Source: Cyclobacteriaceae bacterium (GTDB taxonomy: Bacteria > Bacteroidota > Bacteroidia > Cytophagales > Cyclobacteriaceae). Taken from it: DNA of 7,567 nt. The DNA lies in assembly GCA_013140395.1 (NCBI GenBank), contig JABFSY010000434.1:1-7567 (forward strand), read 5' to 3'. How positions within the stretch are numbered: position 1 is the stretch's first letter; each line of letters starts with the position of its first letter. Shown piece by piece: positions 1 to 5,578 of this stretch. The position numbers were made by a program, and so were the translations under genes. The notes under the pieces were generated by a model. It saw nothing but the letters and a program-made list of their open reading frames with translations, was not told the origin of the DNA and ran no database searches.

Positions 1-336
1 GCTAGAGGTAGGAATACTGACTGTAAAATTTGTAGTGGGTCCGGCTGTGACGGAAATTGGGGTGCCGTTTCCGTTTCCTGGATCTGTATCGAAGAAATAT
101 TCGGCAGCTGTTATATTTGCGGCATCGCTTGTTGTTGCGGTGATATAAAATCCGCGAACTTCAAATTGACTCCACAACCCACCGCTTTCCTTAAGACGAA
201 TAGCGAGCTGATGAAATCCTTGATTCAACGAGGTGGTCGGAATATTAGTTGTGAAAGCAACATCGCCTCCCGTAGGTGTAAACGAAATCAGCGTTCCATT
301 TCCCGCTCCGGGATCGCTATCAAAAAAATATTCTGC
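1..336 (-). repeat. 77-residue protein repeat (AEYFFD module), 1.5 units visible
   Basis: Unit 1 covers residues 46-122 (bases 336-106). Unit 2 starts at residue 123 (base 105) and continues past the window edge. Each unit opens with AEYFFD(S/T)DPGxGNGT followed by xISxTxG. The units are similar in protein but clearly diverged in DNA, so this is an old structural repeat rather than a recent duplication. Confidence 0.75.
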
Positions 337-471
337 CCTTACTACACTCTGTGAAAAACTAAGAATAGAAGTTCCGGAAAGAGAAATAAGTAGTACAAGG
401 GTCCACAGTCCACGGTCAATGGACGACTGTGGAGATAGTTTGCAAACAAAACGGGAAGTACTAGATAGCAT
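1..471 (-). CDS. Exported AEYFFD-repeat protein, 3' end beyond left edge
   Basis: An open frame runs leftward from ATG at 471 to the window edge without a stop, giving 157 residues of a longer protein. The frame directly upstream is closed by the TAA of the beta-helix gene (474-472), so 471 is the only possible ATG start. Residues about 21-40 are hydrophobic (LWTLVLLISL...) and end in SFSQ, which fits a signal peptide with an unusually long N-region of about 20 residues. The mature part has two copies of a module opening with AEYFFDSDPGAGNGT (residues 46-60) and AEYFFDTDPGNGNGT (123-137), 77 residues apart. The Asp/Gly/Asn-rich D-x-D-P-G-x-G-N-G stretch resembles a calcium-loop motif (inference). 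Between them lies a segment with GFHQLAIRLKE and GGLWSQFEVRGFYI. Such repeats are familiar from large secreted Bacteroidota proteins that often end in a type IX sorting domain, but that end is not visible here. It is probably co-transcribed with the upstream beta-helix gene. The biochemical function is unknown. Confidence 0.85.
   Translation of the reverse strand, partial: MLSSTSRFVCKLSPQSSIDRGLWTLVLLISLSGTSILSFSQSVVRAEYFFDSDPGAGNGTLISFTPTGGDVAFTTNIPTTSLNQGFHQLAIRLKESGGLWSQFEVRGFYITATTSDAANITAAEYFFDTDPGNGNGTPISVTAGPTTNFTVSIPTSS
402..433. repeat. Inverted repeat inside signal-peptide coding region
   Basis: TCCACAGTC (402-410) and GACTGTGGA (425-433) are perfect 9-bp inverted copies separated by 14 bases. 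On the coding (minus) strand the right part of the element reads GACCGTGGACTGTGGACC, two consecutive GTGGAC-type heptads. It lies in codons 13-24 of the repeat-protein gene and encodes much of the unusually long signal-peptide N-region. I recall similar GTGGACT/GTGGACC heptad elements as dispersed intergenic repeats in some Bacteroidota genomes, but I cannot confirm that here. Confidence 0.55.
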
Positions 472-1593
472 TTAATTGCTCTTTCGTGCATCTACCGTCA
501 CACTTAAATTCCCTCCGGGTGTTACGGTAGGTGTGGTGATGTTCATGCTGAAGATACGTGGTACACGGCTGTTGCGACTGTTGACCCAGTTTAAGCTTCC
601 GGTTGCATCAAAAAGCAACCCCATGTCTTTGCCATCACTACCTGAATTATTGGCAGGGCCACTTGCGATGGTAAAATTTTGCAAAGCGGAACTACTTCCC
701 GTGTTAATAGTAGTTTGATCGACCATTCCGGGGTTTGTGTTGGCAACATTTCCACCACCATCTACATTGTTATTAATTGCCCATGGAGTTGCATTGGAAG
801 TAGCGTTGGCAACATTCAGAGAAACGTTATTGGTTATGTTATTGGAATAGGTACTAAAGCTCACTGAGCTCCCCACATTGGCCTGGTTGAAAATGTTATT
901 TGTCAAGGAAAGGAACCGGCAGTTGTCTTCAAAAATAAAGATCGAAGCTCCTCCACTATTGTTGTTGCTATAAAAGAGATTGTGATCGAAGCGTACATTT
1001 ACACTATTGGTAAGACCACCCACCATGCCACTTATACCTTGATTAAAGAAGAACATATTGTTTTGAAAAAGAATGTTTTGATAAGTCTGTGCCGAAGCGA
1101 AACTAACTCGGCCATAGTAAATGCAGCCCTCAAACAGAAATCCGCTTACTCCCAACTGGTGATTAACCGTGGTATTAAATTGGCACCGAATTATTCGTAG
1201 GTTGTTAACGCCAATATCACCGGTCACCGCATTTGTGGAAAGATTTACTAGGCCAATAAAAACAAGTCCATGTATCTCAGATCCATCCGGACTTCCCCCT
1301 GCAGGAGAGTTGCGTAGGGTTGCGCCATTGACAATAGTCTGCAAAGGGAGATTTTTGTCCGGGCTCCAACCAGGGCCGATCACCGTTATTTTTTTGTCCA
1401 GGATAGTGAAGGCGGCATACACGTTAGGACTTCCATATACGTATACTGTATCGCTATCTGCGCTTGCATCAATGGCAGCTTGTATCGTACTGAACTGACC
1501 GATCGTTGCTGGGTTGCTGCTTACCGTGCGCACGGTTGAGAAGGCACTGATGGTTGCTATCAATGCTACAACTAAGAAGAAGACCTTTTTCAT
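472..1593 (-). CDS. Exported right-handed beta-helix (pectin-lyase-fold-like) protein
   Basis: This 373-residue protein starts with a clear signal peptide (MKKVFFLVVALIATISAFS, cut near residue 19). Residues 36-54 (STIQAAIDAS...DTVYVYG) match the usual opening of parallel beta-helix proteins, where a TIQAAID helix caps the coil stack. The middle (about 65-290) is rich in Asn, Ser and Ile/Val in short rungs such as NILFQNNMFFF, VRFDHNLFYSN and FLSLTNNIFN, typical of stacked coils with Asn ladders. Residues about 305-328 (FTIASGPANNSGSDGKDMG) resemble the closing segment of these proteins. The tail, VPRIFSMNITTPTVTPGGN followed by LSVTVDARKSN, is a short beta segment. No catalytic residues of a polysaccharide lyase can be assigned, so an enzymatic role is not supported. 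No type IX sorting domain is visible at the C-terminus, so it may be periplasmic, surface-held by another route, or exported with its neighbour. The TAA stop abuts the ATG of the next gene, suggesting one transcript and coupled translation. Confidence 0.85.
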   Translation of the reverse strand: MKKVFFLVVALIATISAFSTVRTVSSNPATIGQFSTIQAAIDASADSDTVYVYGSPNVYAAFTILDKKITVIGPGWSPDKNLPLQTIVNGATLRNSPAGGSPDGSEIHGLVFIGLVNLSTNAVTGDIGVNNLRIIRCQFNTTVNHQLGVSGFLFEGCIYYGRVSFASAQTYQNILFQNNMFFFNQGISGMVGGLTNSVNVRFDHNLFYSNNNSGGASIFIFEDNCRFLSLTNNIFNQANVGSSVSFSTYSNNITNNVSLNVANATSNATPWAINNNVDGGGNVANTNPGMVDQTTINTGSSSALQNFTIASGPANNSGSDGKDMGLLFDATGSLNWVNSRNSRVPRIFSMNITTPTVTPGGNLSVTVDARKSN

Positions 1594-1627
1594 ATTTGTT
1601 ATTAATTAAGTGTGCACTTTGTGTCAT

Positions 1628-1658
1628 TAAAAGTAGACTTGTTGTAATCCAAGATCAA
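1628..1658 (-). promoter_or_regulatory. Candidate Bacteroidota-type promoter for the beta-helix gene
   Basis: On the minus strand a TTG (plus bases 1656-1658) is followed after 20 bases by TACTTTTA (1635-1628). This resembles the Bacteroidota primary-sigma pattern of a -33 TTG and a -7 TAnnTTTG, with the last G replaced by A. The transcript would start near 1621, leaving about 28 untranslated bases before the ATG at 1593. The placement is good but the match is imperfect. Confidence 0.4.
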
Positions 1659-1700
1659 TACCTGAAAACCATGAATTAGTTGACAAAAAAATACCTGAAA
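1657..1700. repeat. 11-bp direct repeat in the divergent intergenic region
   Basis: AATACCTGAAA occurs exactly at 1657-1667 and again at 1690-1700. The copies are 33 bases apart, about three turns of DNA, so both would face the same side of the helix. The first copy overlaps the -33 TTG of the candidate beta-helix promoter. The layout fits a pair of regulator-binding sites (inference). Confidence 0.5.
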
Positions 1701-1707
1701 GCAGGTA
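1692..1707. promoter_or_regulatory. Small palindrome, possible operator for divergent genes
   Basis: TACCTG (1692-1697) and CAGGTA (1702-1707) are perfect inverted copies around the four bases AAAG. The left arm is part of the second AATACCTGAAA direct repeat. It lies 35 bases before the kinase start and about 70 bases upstream of the expected beta-helix transcript start. NarL-type regulators bind inverted or direct short repeats, so it could be a site for the neighbouring regulator, but nothing in the sequence proves this. Confidence 0.35.
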
Positions 1708-1742
1708 GAAGACGATAGGTTACAAAACCTTACTTTAGGCAG

Positions 1743-2351
1743 ATGAAAAAAGGAGGCAAGTATTTCATGTTTGCGGGCTTCATCGTCTTGCTTAGCTGTG
1801 AATTAGTTGCGCAACCGATATCGAAAAGATATATTGATAGCCTCCTTCGCATTGCCGCAAAACCCAAGCGCGACAGCAATTCAGTAAGCGCCTACGATCA
1901 GCTACATCGCTACTTTTTTGATCGTGGGTTGTACGATTCAACTCGAAAGTACACCATCCAGGCTTTGCAATTGGCAAAAATGATCGGGAACGAAAAAAAT
2001 TTGGCCAGAATGCACTATCGGCTAGGGATGACCTACACTAACCTAAACAACTACGACAGTGCCAATTATTATTTGAACGAAGCATTGCGCTCAGCGCGGA
2101 CGCTTGGTGATACTGCATTAGAAGTGAATTGCTATAACGCCTTTGCCTATGTTCACAATTACCAGTCTGACTATAGCGCCTCGATCGACTATTTGTTGAA
2201 GGCGGTTCAAATCATTGATCTTTCTCGCTCCACACAACTAAAAAACATGTTGCCACAAACCTATAGCAGCATTGCGTACAATTTCCTCGGAGAAAAACAG
2301 TATGCCAAAGCAATTGATTACGGAAAAAAGGGTCTATTTATAAAAGGATAA
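1743..2351 (+). CDS. N-terminal kinase fragment: signal peptide plus TPR helices
   Basis: Translated literally, this yields 202 residues. The signal peptide MKKGGKYFMFAGFIVLLSC followed by ELVAQ is probably cut after Ala23. A lipobox at Cys19 (LLSC) is possible but less typical. TPR-like helix pairs follow at about 47-82, 88-121 and 127-160, with hallmark patterns such as YRLGMTYTNLNNYDSANYYL and DYSASIDYLLKAVQ, and part of another repeat up to the stop. The product would be an exported TPR fragment without membrane anchor or kinase, so it cannot signal on its own. The ATG at 1743 is preferred over the one at 1767 because it supplies the Lys-rich N-region of the signal peptide. Confidence 0.6.
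   Translation: MKKGGKYFMFAGFIVLLSCELVAQPISKRYIDSLLRIAAKPKRDSNSVSAYDQLHRYFFDRGLYDSTRKYTIQALQLAKMIGNEKNLARMHYRLGMTYTNLNNYDSANYYLNEALRSARTLGDTALEVNCYNAFAYVHNYQSDYSASIDYLLKAVQIIDLSRSTQLKNMLPQTYSSIAYNFLGEKQYAKAIDYGKKGLFIKG
2349..2351 (+). other. Premature in-frame TAA in the kinase gene
   Basis: The codons before (ATA AAA GGA) and after (CCA CAC GAA) belong to one continuous reading frame. Genes in this window use TAA and TAG as normal stops, so a reassigned genetic code is not a good explanation. The following base is C. Confidence 0.8.
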
Positions 2352-2390
2352 CCACACGAAGCTCGTTACCGTGTACTGCTTCACCTCACT

Positions 2391-3752
2391 GTGTTTGATG
2401 CCTATGTGAATGAGCATGACATTGCTACAAGTAGAAAATACCTGGACTCGGCCATCGCCATTAATAGTTCCATTAATAATCTCGTACTGTCTGCAATGGT
2501 TGCTAACAACGAAGGCTTTTACTACCAAACTACTGGTGACTATCAGGCGGCTAGTATCGCTTATTTGAAATCGTATCAATTGAATAAGAGTTTAGGCAAC
2601 CGGCTGTTACAAAGTGAAGCGGCCGACAACGTGGCTAACCTTTACTATAAAATCAAAAACGAAAAGGAGGCAGAAAAGTATGCCCTGGAAGCGAACGCCA
2701 TAGGAAGGGAATTAAAGTTGTATCAGGTGGTGGCCAGTTCGTATATGATACTTAAAAACCTGGCCGCGAAAAAGGAAGACTTTAAAAAAGCATTGCTATT
2801 TGCGGAGCAAAATAAAATATATGCCGATAGTGCACTCAATCAGGAAACGCAGAGAATTACCCTTTCGTTAGAGTCGAAATATCAAAACCAGAAGAAGGAG
2901 CGGGAGATTGCAGCCTTGACCATCACGAATACACAAAATGAATTAGAAGTAGTAAGGCGTAATCAACTTTTGATAGCGGGCGGTATCGCTTCGTCCGCTG
3001 CCCTGGTCATCCTCGGATTGTTTTATCGAAATTCGCGACAGAAGCACCTGCTGGCGGAACAACAGAAAAAGTACCAGCAAGAACAAATTAAATTTTTGGA
3101 GGGACAGCAGCAGGTTATGTCTTTACAAAGCATGATCAACGGGCAGGAAGCGGAGCGTACCCGTATTGCTAAGGATTTACACGATGGGTTAGGTGGATTG
3201 TTCTCAACCGTCAAAATGTATTTTAGCACACTTCAGCACGACACCCCTTTGCTAAAAGAGAACGACCTGTTTCAAAAAAGTTACGACATTGTGGATAATG
3301 CTTCTGTGGAAGTAAGACGAATAGCGCATAACATGATGCCAGAGGTATTGATGAAACTGGGATTGGCCAATGCCATAAAGGATTTGTGTGACAACATCAG
3401 TGCCGGAAAATTATTGAATGTATCACTGGAAGTGCATGGGATGAATAAGCGTTTGAATGCCACTACAGAAATCATGTTGTTCAGAATCATTCAGAAGTTA
3501 TTAAATAACGTGATCAAACACGCGAACGCCACAGAAGCTATCATTCAATTTATCAGGGAAAACGAACGCCTCAGTGTAATTGTAGAAGACAATGGTCGGG
3601 GCTTTGATACGCTGGCAAAAGATGAAAAAAATCATGCGGGGATTGCCACTATCCAAAGTCGCGTAAACTATTTGAACGGAAAAATGAGCATAGACTCGCA
3701 GAAAAATGTAGGTACTACTATTATGATGGATTTTTTAATCAATGAAGGATAG
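2391..3752 (+). CDS. C-terminal kinase fragment: partial TPR, membrane segment, HisKA_3 and HATPase
   Basis: If translation restarted at GTG 2391 this would give 453 residues, but that start is weak and lies inside the original reading frame. The fragment holds further TPR helices (for example GFYYQTTGDYQAASIAYLKS and ADNVANLYYKIKNEKEAEKY), a charged coiled coil (QNQKKEREIAALTIT), and a membrane helix in LLIAGGIASSAALVILGLFY. A second coiled coil, the phosphoacceptor motif ERTRIAKDLHDGLGG with His264 (fragment numbering), an N box (LLNNVIKHANAT), a G1 box (VEDNGRGFD), a G2-like GIATIQSRVNYLNGK and a GTTI end follow. All elements needed for autophosphorylation and ATP binding are present. Without the signal peptide, membrane topology is uncertain, and the remaining TPR region would probably no longer face the periplasm. 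Confidence 0.55.
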   Translation: MFDAYVNEHDIATSRKYLDSAIAINSSINNLVLSAMVANNEGFYYQTTGDYQAASIAYLKSYQLNKSLGNRLLQSEAADNVANLYYKIKNEKEAEKYALEANAIGRELKLYQVVASSYMILKNLAAKKEDFKKALLFAEQNKIYADSALNQETQRITLSLESKYQNQKKEREIAALTITNTQNELEVVRRNQLLIAGGIASSAALVILGLFYRNSRQKHLLAEQQKKYQQEQIKFLEGQQQVMSLQSMINGQEAERTRIAKDLHDGLGGLFSTVKMYFSTLQHDTPLLKENDLFQKSYDIVDNASVEVRRIAHNMMPEVLMKLGLANAIKDLCDNISAGKLLNVSLEVHGMNKRLNATTEIMLFRIIQKLLNNVIKHANATEAIIQFIRENERLSVIVEDNGRGFDTLAKDEKNHAGIATIQSRVNYLNGKMSIDSQKNVGTTIMMDFLINEG

Positions 3753-3798
3753 TCAAGATATTTTCAGGTTTAATTAAGATAACAGATTTATTCACACT

Positions 3799-4308
3799 GT
3801 GATAAAAATATTAATCGTAGATGATCACCCCCTTGTAAGCGATGGCATAGCAACCATGCTGCGCGATCAGGGCTCTATTCAGATTGTGGGGGCATCAAAA
3901 ACGGCAGCGGATGCACTTGCCTTTTTGGCCAACGAAGAACCCGATATTATTTTATTAGATATCAGCTTGCCCGATATGAATGGCCTCGAGCTATGCGAAA
4001 AAATAAGAGTGCATCACAAAAAAGTAAAGATAATTGGATTAACATCTACCAATGAAGCAGGTATTATCACCGGGTTACTACAACGAGGAGGCAATGGTTA
4101 CTTGCTGAAAAATATGGAGCGCTCTGATTTGCTGGTGGCCATTGAAACGGTTATGGCCGGCAGGGTATACTTAAGTAACGCGGCTAATGAGAAAGTGCTT
4201 GAACAGTTCCAAACGGTCAAGTTAAAGACGGATGTTCCCCTTGTCACAAGGAGAGAGGTAACGCGGCTAATGAGAAAGTGCTTGAACAGTTCCAAACGGT
4301 CAAGTTAA
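3799..4308 (+). CDS. Receiver-only fragment of the response regulator
   Basis: The literal product is 169 residues: a complete receiver domain (about 1-120), the linker up to Glu153, and a 16-residue out-of-frame tail VTRLMRKCLNSSKRSS. Visible receiver residues are the acidic pair Asp8/Asp9, phosphoacceptor Asp54 (IILLDISLPDMNG), switch Thr82 (IIGLTSTNE) and Lys104 (YLLKNME). It could still accept phosphate from a kinase but lacks the DNA-binding domain. As a free receiver it would act at most as a phosphate sink (inference). Confidence 0.65.
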   Translation: MIKILIVDDHPLVSDGIATMLRDQGSIQIVGASKTAADALAFLANEEPDIILLDISLPDMNGLELCEKIRVHHKKVKIIGLTSTNEAGIITGLLQRGGNGYLLKNMERSDLLVAIETVMAGRVYLSNAANEKVLEQFQTVKLKTDVPLVTRREVTRLMRKCLNSSKRSS

Positions 4309-4340
4309 AGACGGATGTTCCCCTTGTCACAAGGAGAGAG
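4175..4340 (+). repeat. Perfect 83-bp tandem duplication
   Basis: Copy 1 is 4175-4257 and copy 2 is 4258-4340, identical by eye over all 83 bases from GTAACGCGGC to AGGAGAGAG. Left flanks differ (A4174 against G4257) and right flanks differ (G4258 against A4341), so these are the maximal limits, and no microhomology remains at the junction. The unit covers the receiver-to-HTH linker and the start of the DNA-binding domain. The absence of any mismatch points to a very recent event or an assembly error. Confidence 0.9.
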
Positions 4341-4514
4341 AAGGAGATACTACAACTCTTAGCAGATGGATTGAACAGACCACAAATTGCGGAGAAGCTT
4401 TGCTTAAGTCCCCTGACCATTGAAACACACCGCAAAAATTTATTTAAGAAATTCAATGCGCACAGTGTTCAGCTGTTGATCAAGATTGCGCGAGGAGAAA
4501 AGTTGATAGACTAG
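4278..4514 (+). CDS. Detached LuxR-type DNA-binding domain of the response regulator
   Basis: This frame, starting at GTG 4278 within the second copy of the duplication, encodes 78 residues with the full LuxR/GerE-type helix-turn-helix (TRREKEILQLLADGLNRPQI, AEKLCLSPLTIETHRKN). The GTG overlaps the end of the receiver fragment by 31 bases, so ribosomes finishing at 4308 could in principle restart here. No convincing ribosome-binding site is visible. Single-domain GerE-like proteins bind DNA without a receiver, so if made it might act independently of phosphorylation (inference). Confidence 0.4.
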   Translation: MLEQFQTVKLKTDVPLVTRREKEILQLLADGLNRPQIAEKLCLSPLTIETHRKNLFKKFNAHSVQLLIKIARGEKLID

Positions 4515-4574
4515 CATGAACCGTTTTTCTTCTACTGGTTGAATATCTTCACAGAAATCGTGGTGATGTTATTC

Positions 4575-5483
4575 CTAGTAACTCAACACCCCATTGTTCC
4601 GATGAAAGCCAAGTGCATTGAGGCGATAACCGATGGTGATCTCATGGCTCGTGAAATTGGTACCTACTGATGAGCCGGTCGGCATCTCAAAAGTATAACC
4701 AAAGCGGAATGAATCGTTCCACAGTGCTTGCACGAAAAGTCCATAGGTGTTGAAACTGCGTGTGAGTAAACCGGCCTGGTATTTTTCATTAATGATAAAA
4801 GAAGCATTCAGATCAACAGATGCAGGTGCCCCACTGACAAACTTCAACAACGTGGATGGCTTGAAACGGATGCGCTCCGACAAGAAGAATAAATAGGAAC
4901 CCATCAGGTAGTAATGTTGGGTGTATAAAGAGGCTTGCTTGCCCTGGGTTTCAATAGTGGTGCTTAGCATGCGCGGCACCGAGAGGCTTATAAAAAACTT
5001 GTCGTCTTTTAGAATAGCGCCAAACCCAAAACTCGGTTTTGTTTCGCTGTTATTGCCCTGGAACAGTGGATCACCTGAATCGAATGGATTTACTTTTGAG
5101 TTATCGATTTGGTAGTTGGCAATGCCTGCCTGCAAGCCGAACGACAAAATTTTGCTATCCGTTACATTGATACGATAACTGTAGCTGCCGAATATCTCGT
5201 TGATGGTGCTGTTTCCAATTTGGTCAGAGATGACCATCAAGCCCGCACCCATTTTATTATCATGCAGAGAAATGTGTGAGTTAAAATTGATGGTCTTAGG
5301 ACTGCCTTCAAAGCCTGCCCATTGGCTGCGATAGCCCAAGGAAAAATTAAGGTTGTTGGTTAGGCCGGCATAGGCCGGATTGAGCACAAATGGATTGTTA
5401 AGGTATTGTGAATAAAGTGGGTCTTGTTGAGCTGATGCAGAAAGGCAGAAGAAGATCAACACAGCCGCAAAGTAATTTTTCAT
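4575..5483 (-). CDS. PorP/SprF-family type IX secretion outer-membrane protein
   Basis: The 302-residue protein starts with a signal peptide MKNYFAAVLIFFCLSASAQ. The family hallmark QQDPLYSQYLNNPFVLNPAY then AG follows directly, with LGYRSQWAGFEGSPKTINFN further on. The rest alternates short hydrophobic strands and turns, as in a beta-barrel (for example KMGAGLMVISDQIG, FGLQAGIANYQID, FRFGYTFEMPTG), and ends in a strand HEITIGYRL plus a short tail. Members of this family sit in the outer membrane and help secrete or attach specific type IX substrates; SprF does this for the SprB adhesin. An upstream in-frame ATG (5573) would add 30 residues before the signal peptide. I chose 5483 because it places the signal peptide at the N-terminus. 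The gene follows a CHU_C-domain adhesin-like gene on the same strand after 95 bases, a typical substrate-helper arrangement. It is probably a helper for that neighbour and not the core PorP, so no gene symbol is given. Confidence 0.9.
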   Translation of the reverse strand: MKNYFAAVLIFFCLSASAQQDPLYSQYLNNPFVLNPAYAGLTNNLNFSLGYRSQWAGFEGSPKTINFNSHISLHDNKMGAGLMVISDQIGNSTINEIFGSYSYRINVTDSKILSFGLQAGIANYQIDNSKVNPFDSGDPLFQGNNSETKPSFGFGAILKDDKFFISLSVPRMLSTTIETQGKQASLYTQHYYLMGSYLFFLSERIRFKPSTLLKFVSGAPASVDLNASFIINEKYQAGLLTRSFNTYGLFVQALWNDSFRFGYTFEMPTGSSVGTNFTSHEITIGYRLNALGFHRNNGVLSY

Positions 5484-5512
5484 ATACCAAATATCACTAA
5501 TTTTTTTTTGAG

Positions 5513-5546
5513 TTGAAATCACATGATCATGTGAGGGCGATTTCAA
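5513..5546. repeat. Nested palindrome between the adhesin and PorP/SprF-like genes
   Basis: A perfect 16-bp palindrome TCACATGATCATGTGA (5519-5534) is flanked by a second inverted pair, TTGAAATC (5513-5520) and GATTTCAA (5539-5546). It lies in the 95-base gap, about 30 bases before the chosen PorP/SprF-like start. It could be an operator or an RNA hairpin affecting expression of the downstream gene. On the minus strand it is followed by a run of A, not T, so it is not a standard intrinsic terminator for the upstream gene. Confidence 0.55.
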
Positions 5547-5578
5547 TTTCAAACATCCGTTGACGTTATTCATCGCTG

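Larger units (their letters stand above)
1743..3752 (+). pseudogene. TPR sensor histidine kinase gene interrupted by one in-frame stop
   Basis: Read as one frame, this is a 670-codon gene (669 residue positions plus stop) whose codon 203 is TAA (2349-2351). The frame does not change across the stop. Between TAA and the first downstream start-like codon (GTG, 2391) the same frame encodes PHEARYRVLLHLT, which joins smoothly to FDAYVNEHDIATSRKYLDSA and looks like normal TPR helix sequence. The lesion is therefore a single nonsense change, such as TAC/TAT, CAA or GAA becoming TAA, not an indel. Full-length architecture: signal peptide (1-23), TPR helices to about 370, coiled coil, one membrane segment (about 409-428), a second coiled coil, HisKA_3 dimerisation domain with His480, and HATPase_c with N-box Asn588/Asn589 and G1 box DNGRGFD at 616-622. 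This is the usual design of Bacteroidota kinases that sense with an extracytoplasmic TPR domain. The regulator gene follows after 46 bases. The rest is intact, so inactivation is recent, or the stop is a sequencing error. Confidence 0.85.
3799..4514 (+). pseudogene. NarL/LuxR-type response regulator gene split by an 83-bp tandem duplication
   Basis: The first 153 codons (3799-4257) read normally. The next 83 bases (4258-4340) exactly repeat the previous 83. Because 83 is two more than a multiple of three, translation shifts frame at 4258 and ends 16 residues later at TAA (4306-4308). Deleting either copy gives a continuous 210-residue protein, the normal NarL-family length: receiver domain, linker, and a LuxR-type helix-turn-helix at about 148-204 (LVTRREKEILQLLADGLNRP, then a helix region with SPLTIETHRKNLFKKFN). 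The start is GTG at 3799, which puts the receiver's first strand IKILIVDD at the very N-terminus as expected. The kinase gene ends 46 bases upstream, so the pair is a cognate two-component system, probably in one operon. Nothing else in the gene is damaged. It may be a true inactivation, a reversible switch or an assembly artefact. Confidence 0.85.

Noticed and set aside
1169..1498. 109-residue plus-strand open frame opposite the beta-helix gene
   Set aside because: No recognisable domain or start signal; the opposite frame carries a signal peptide and beta-helix pattern.
1680..1711. TTGACA (1680-1685) as a -35 box for the kinase gene
   Set aside because: No suitable -10 or TAnnTTTG element occurs at proper spacing; the nearby TACTTTAG (1731-1738) is too close to the ATG and has no partner TTG.
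4515..4574. Intrinsic terminator between the convergent regulator and PorP/SprF-like genes
   Set aside because: Only a weak AACC/GGTT pairing is visible in the 60-base gap, with no stable GC-rich stem followed by a T-run.
5519..5534. Palindrome TCACATGATCATGTGA as a CRP-type site
   Set aside because: The half-sites are everted relative to TGTGA-N6-TCACA, so it does not match that consensus.
5484..5573. Longer start for the PorP/SprF-like gene at ATG 5573
   Set aside because: It would put 30 polar residues before an otherwise perfect signal peptide and make the intergenic palindrome coding; the 5483 start is better.
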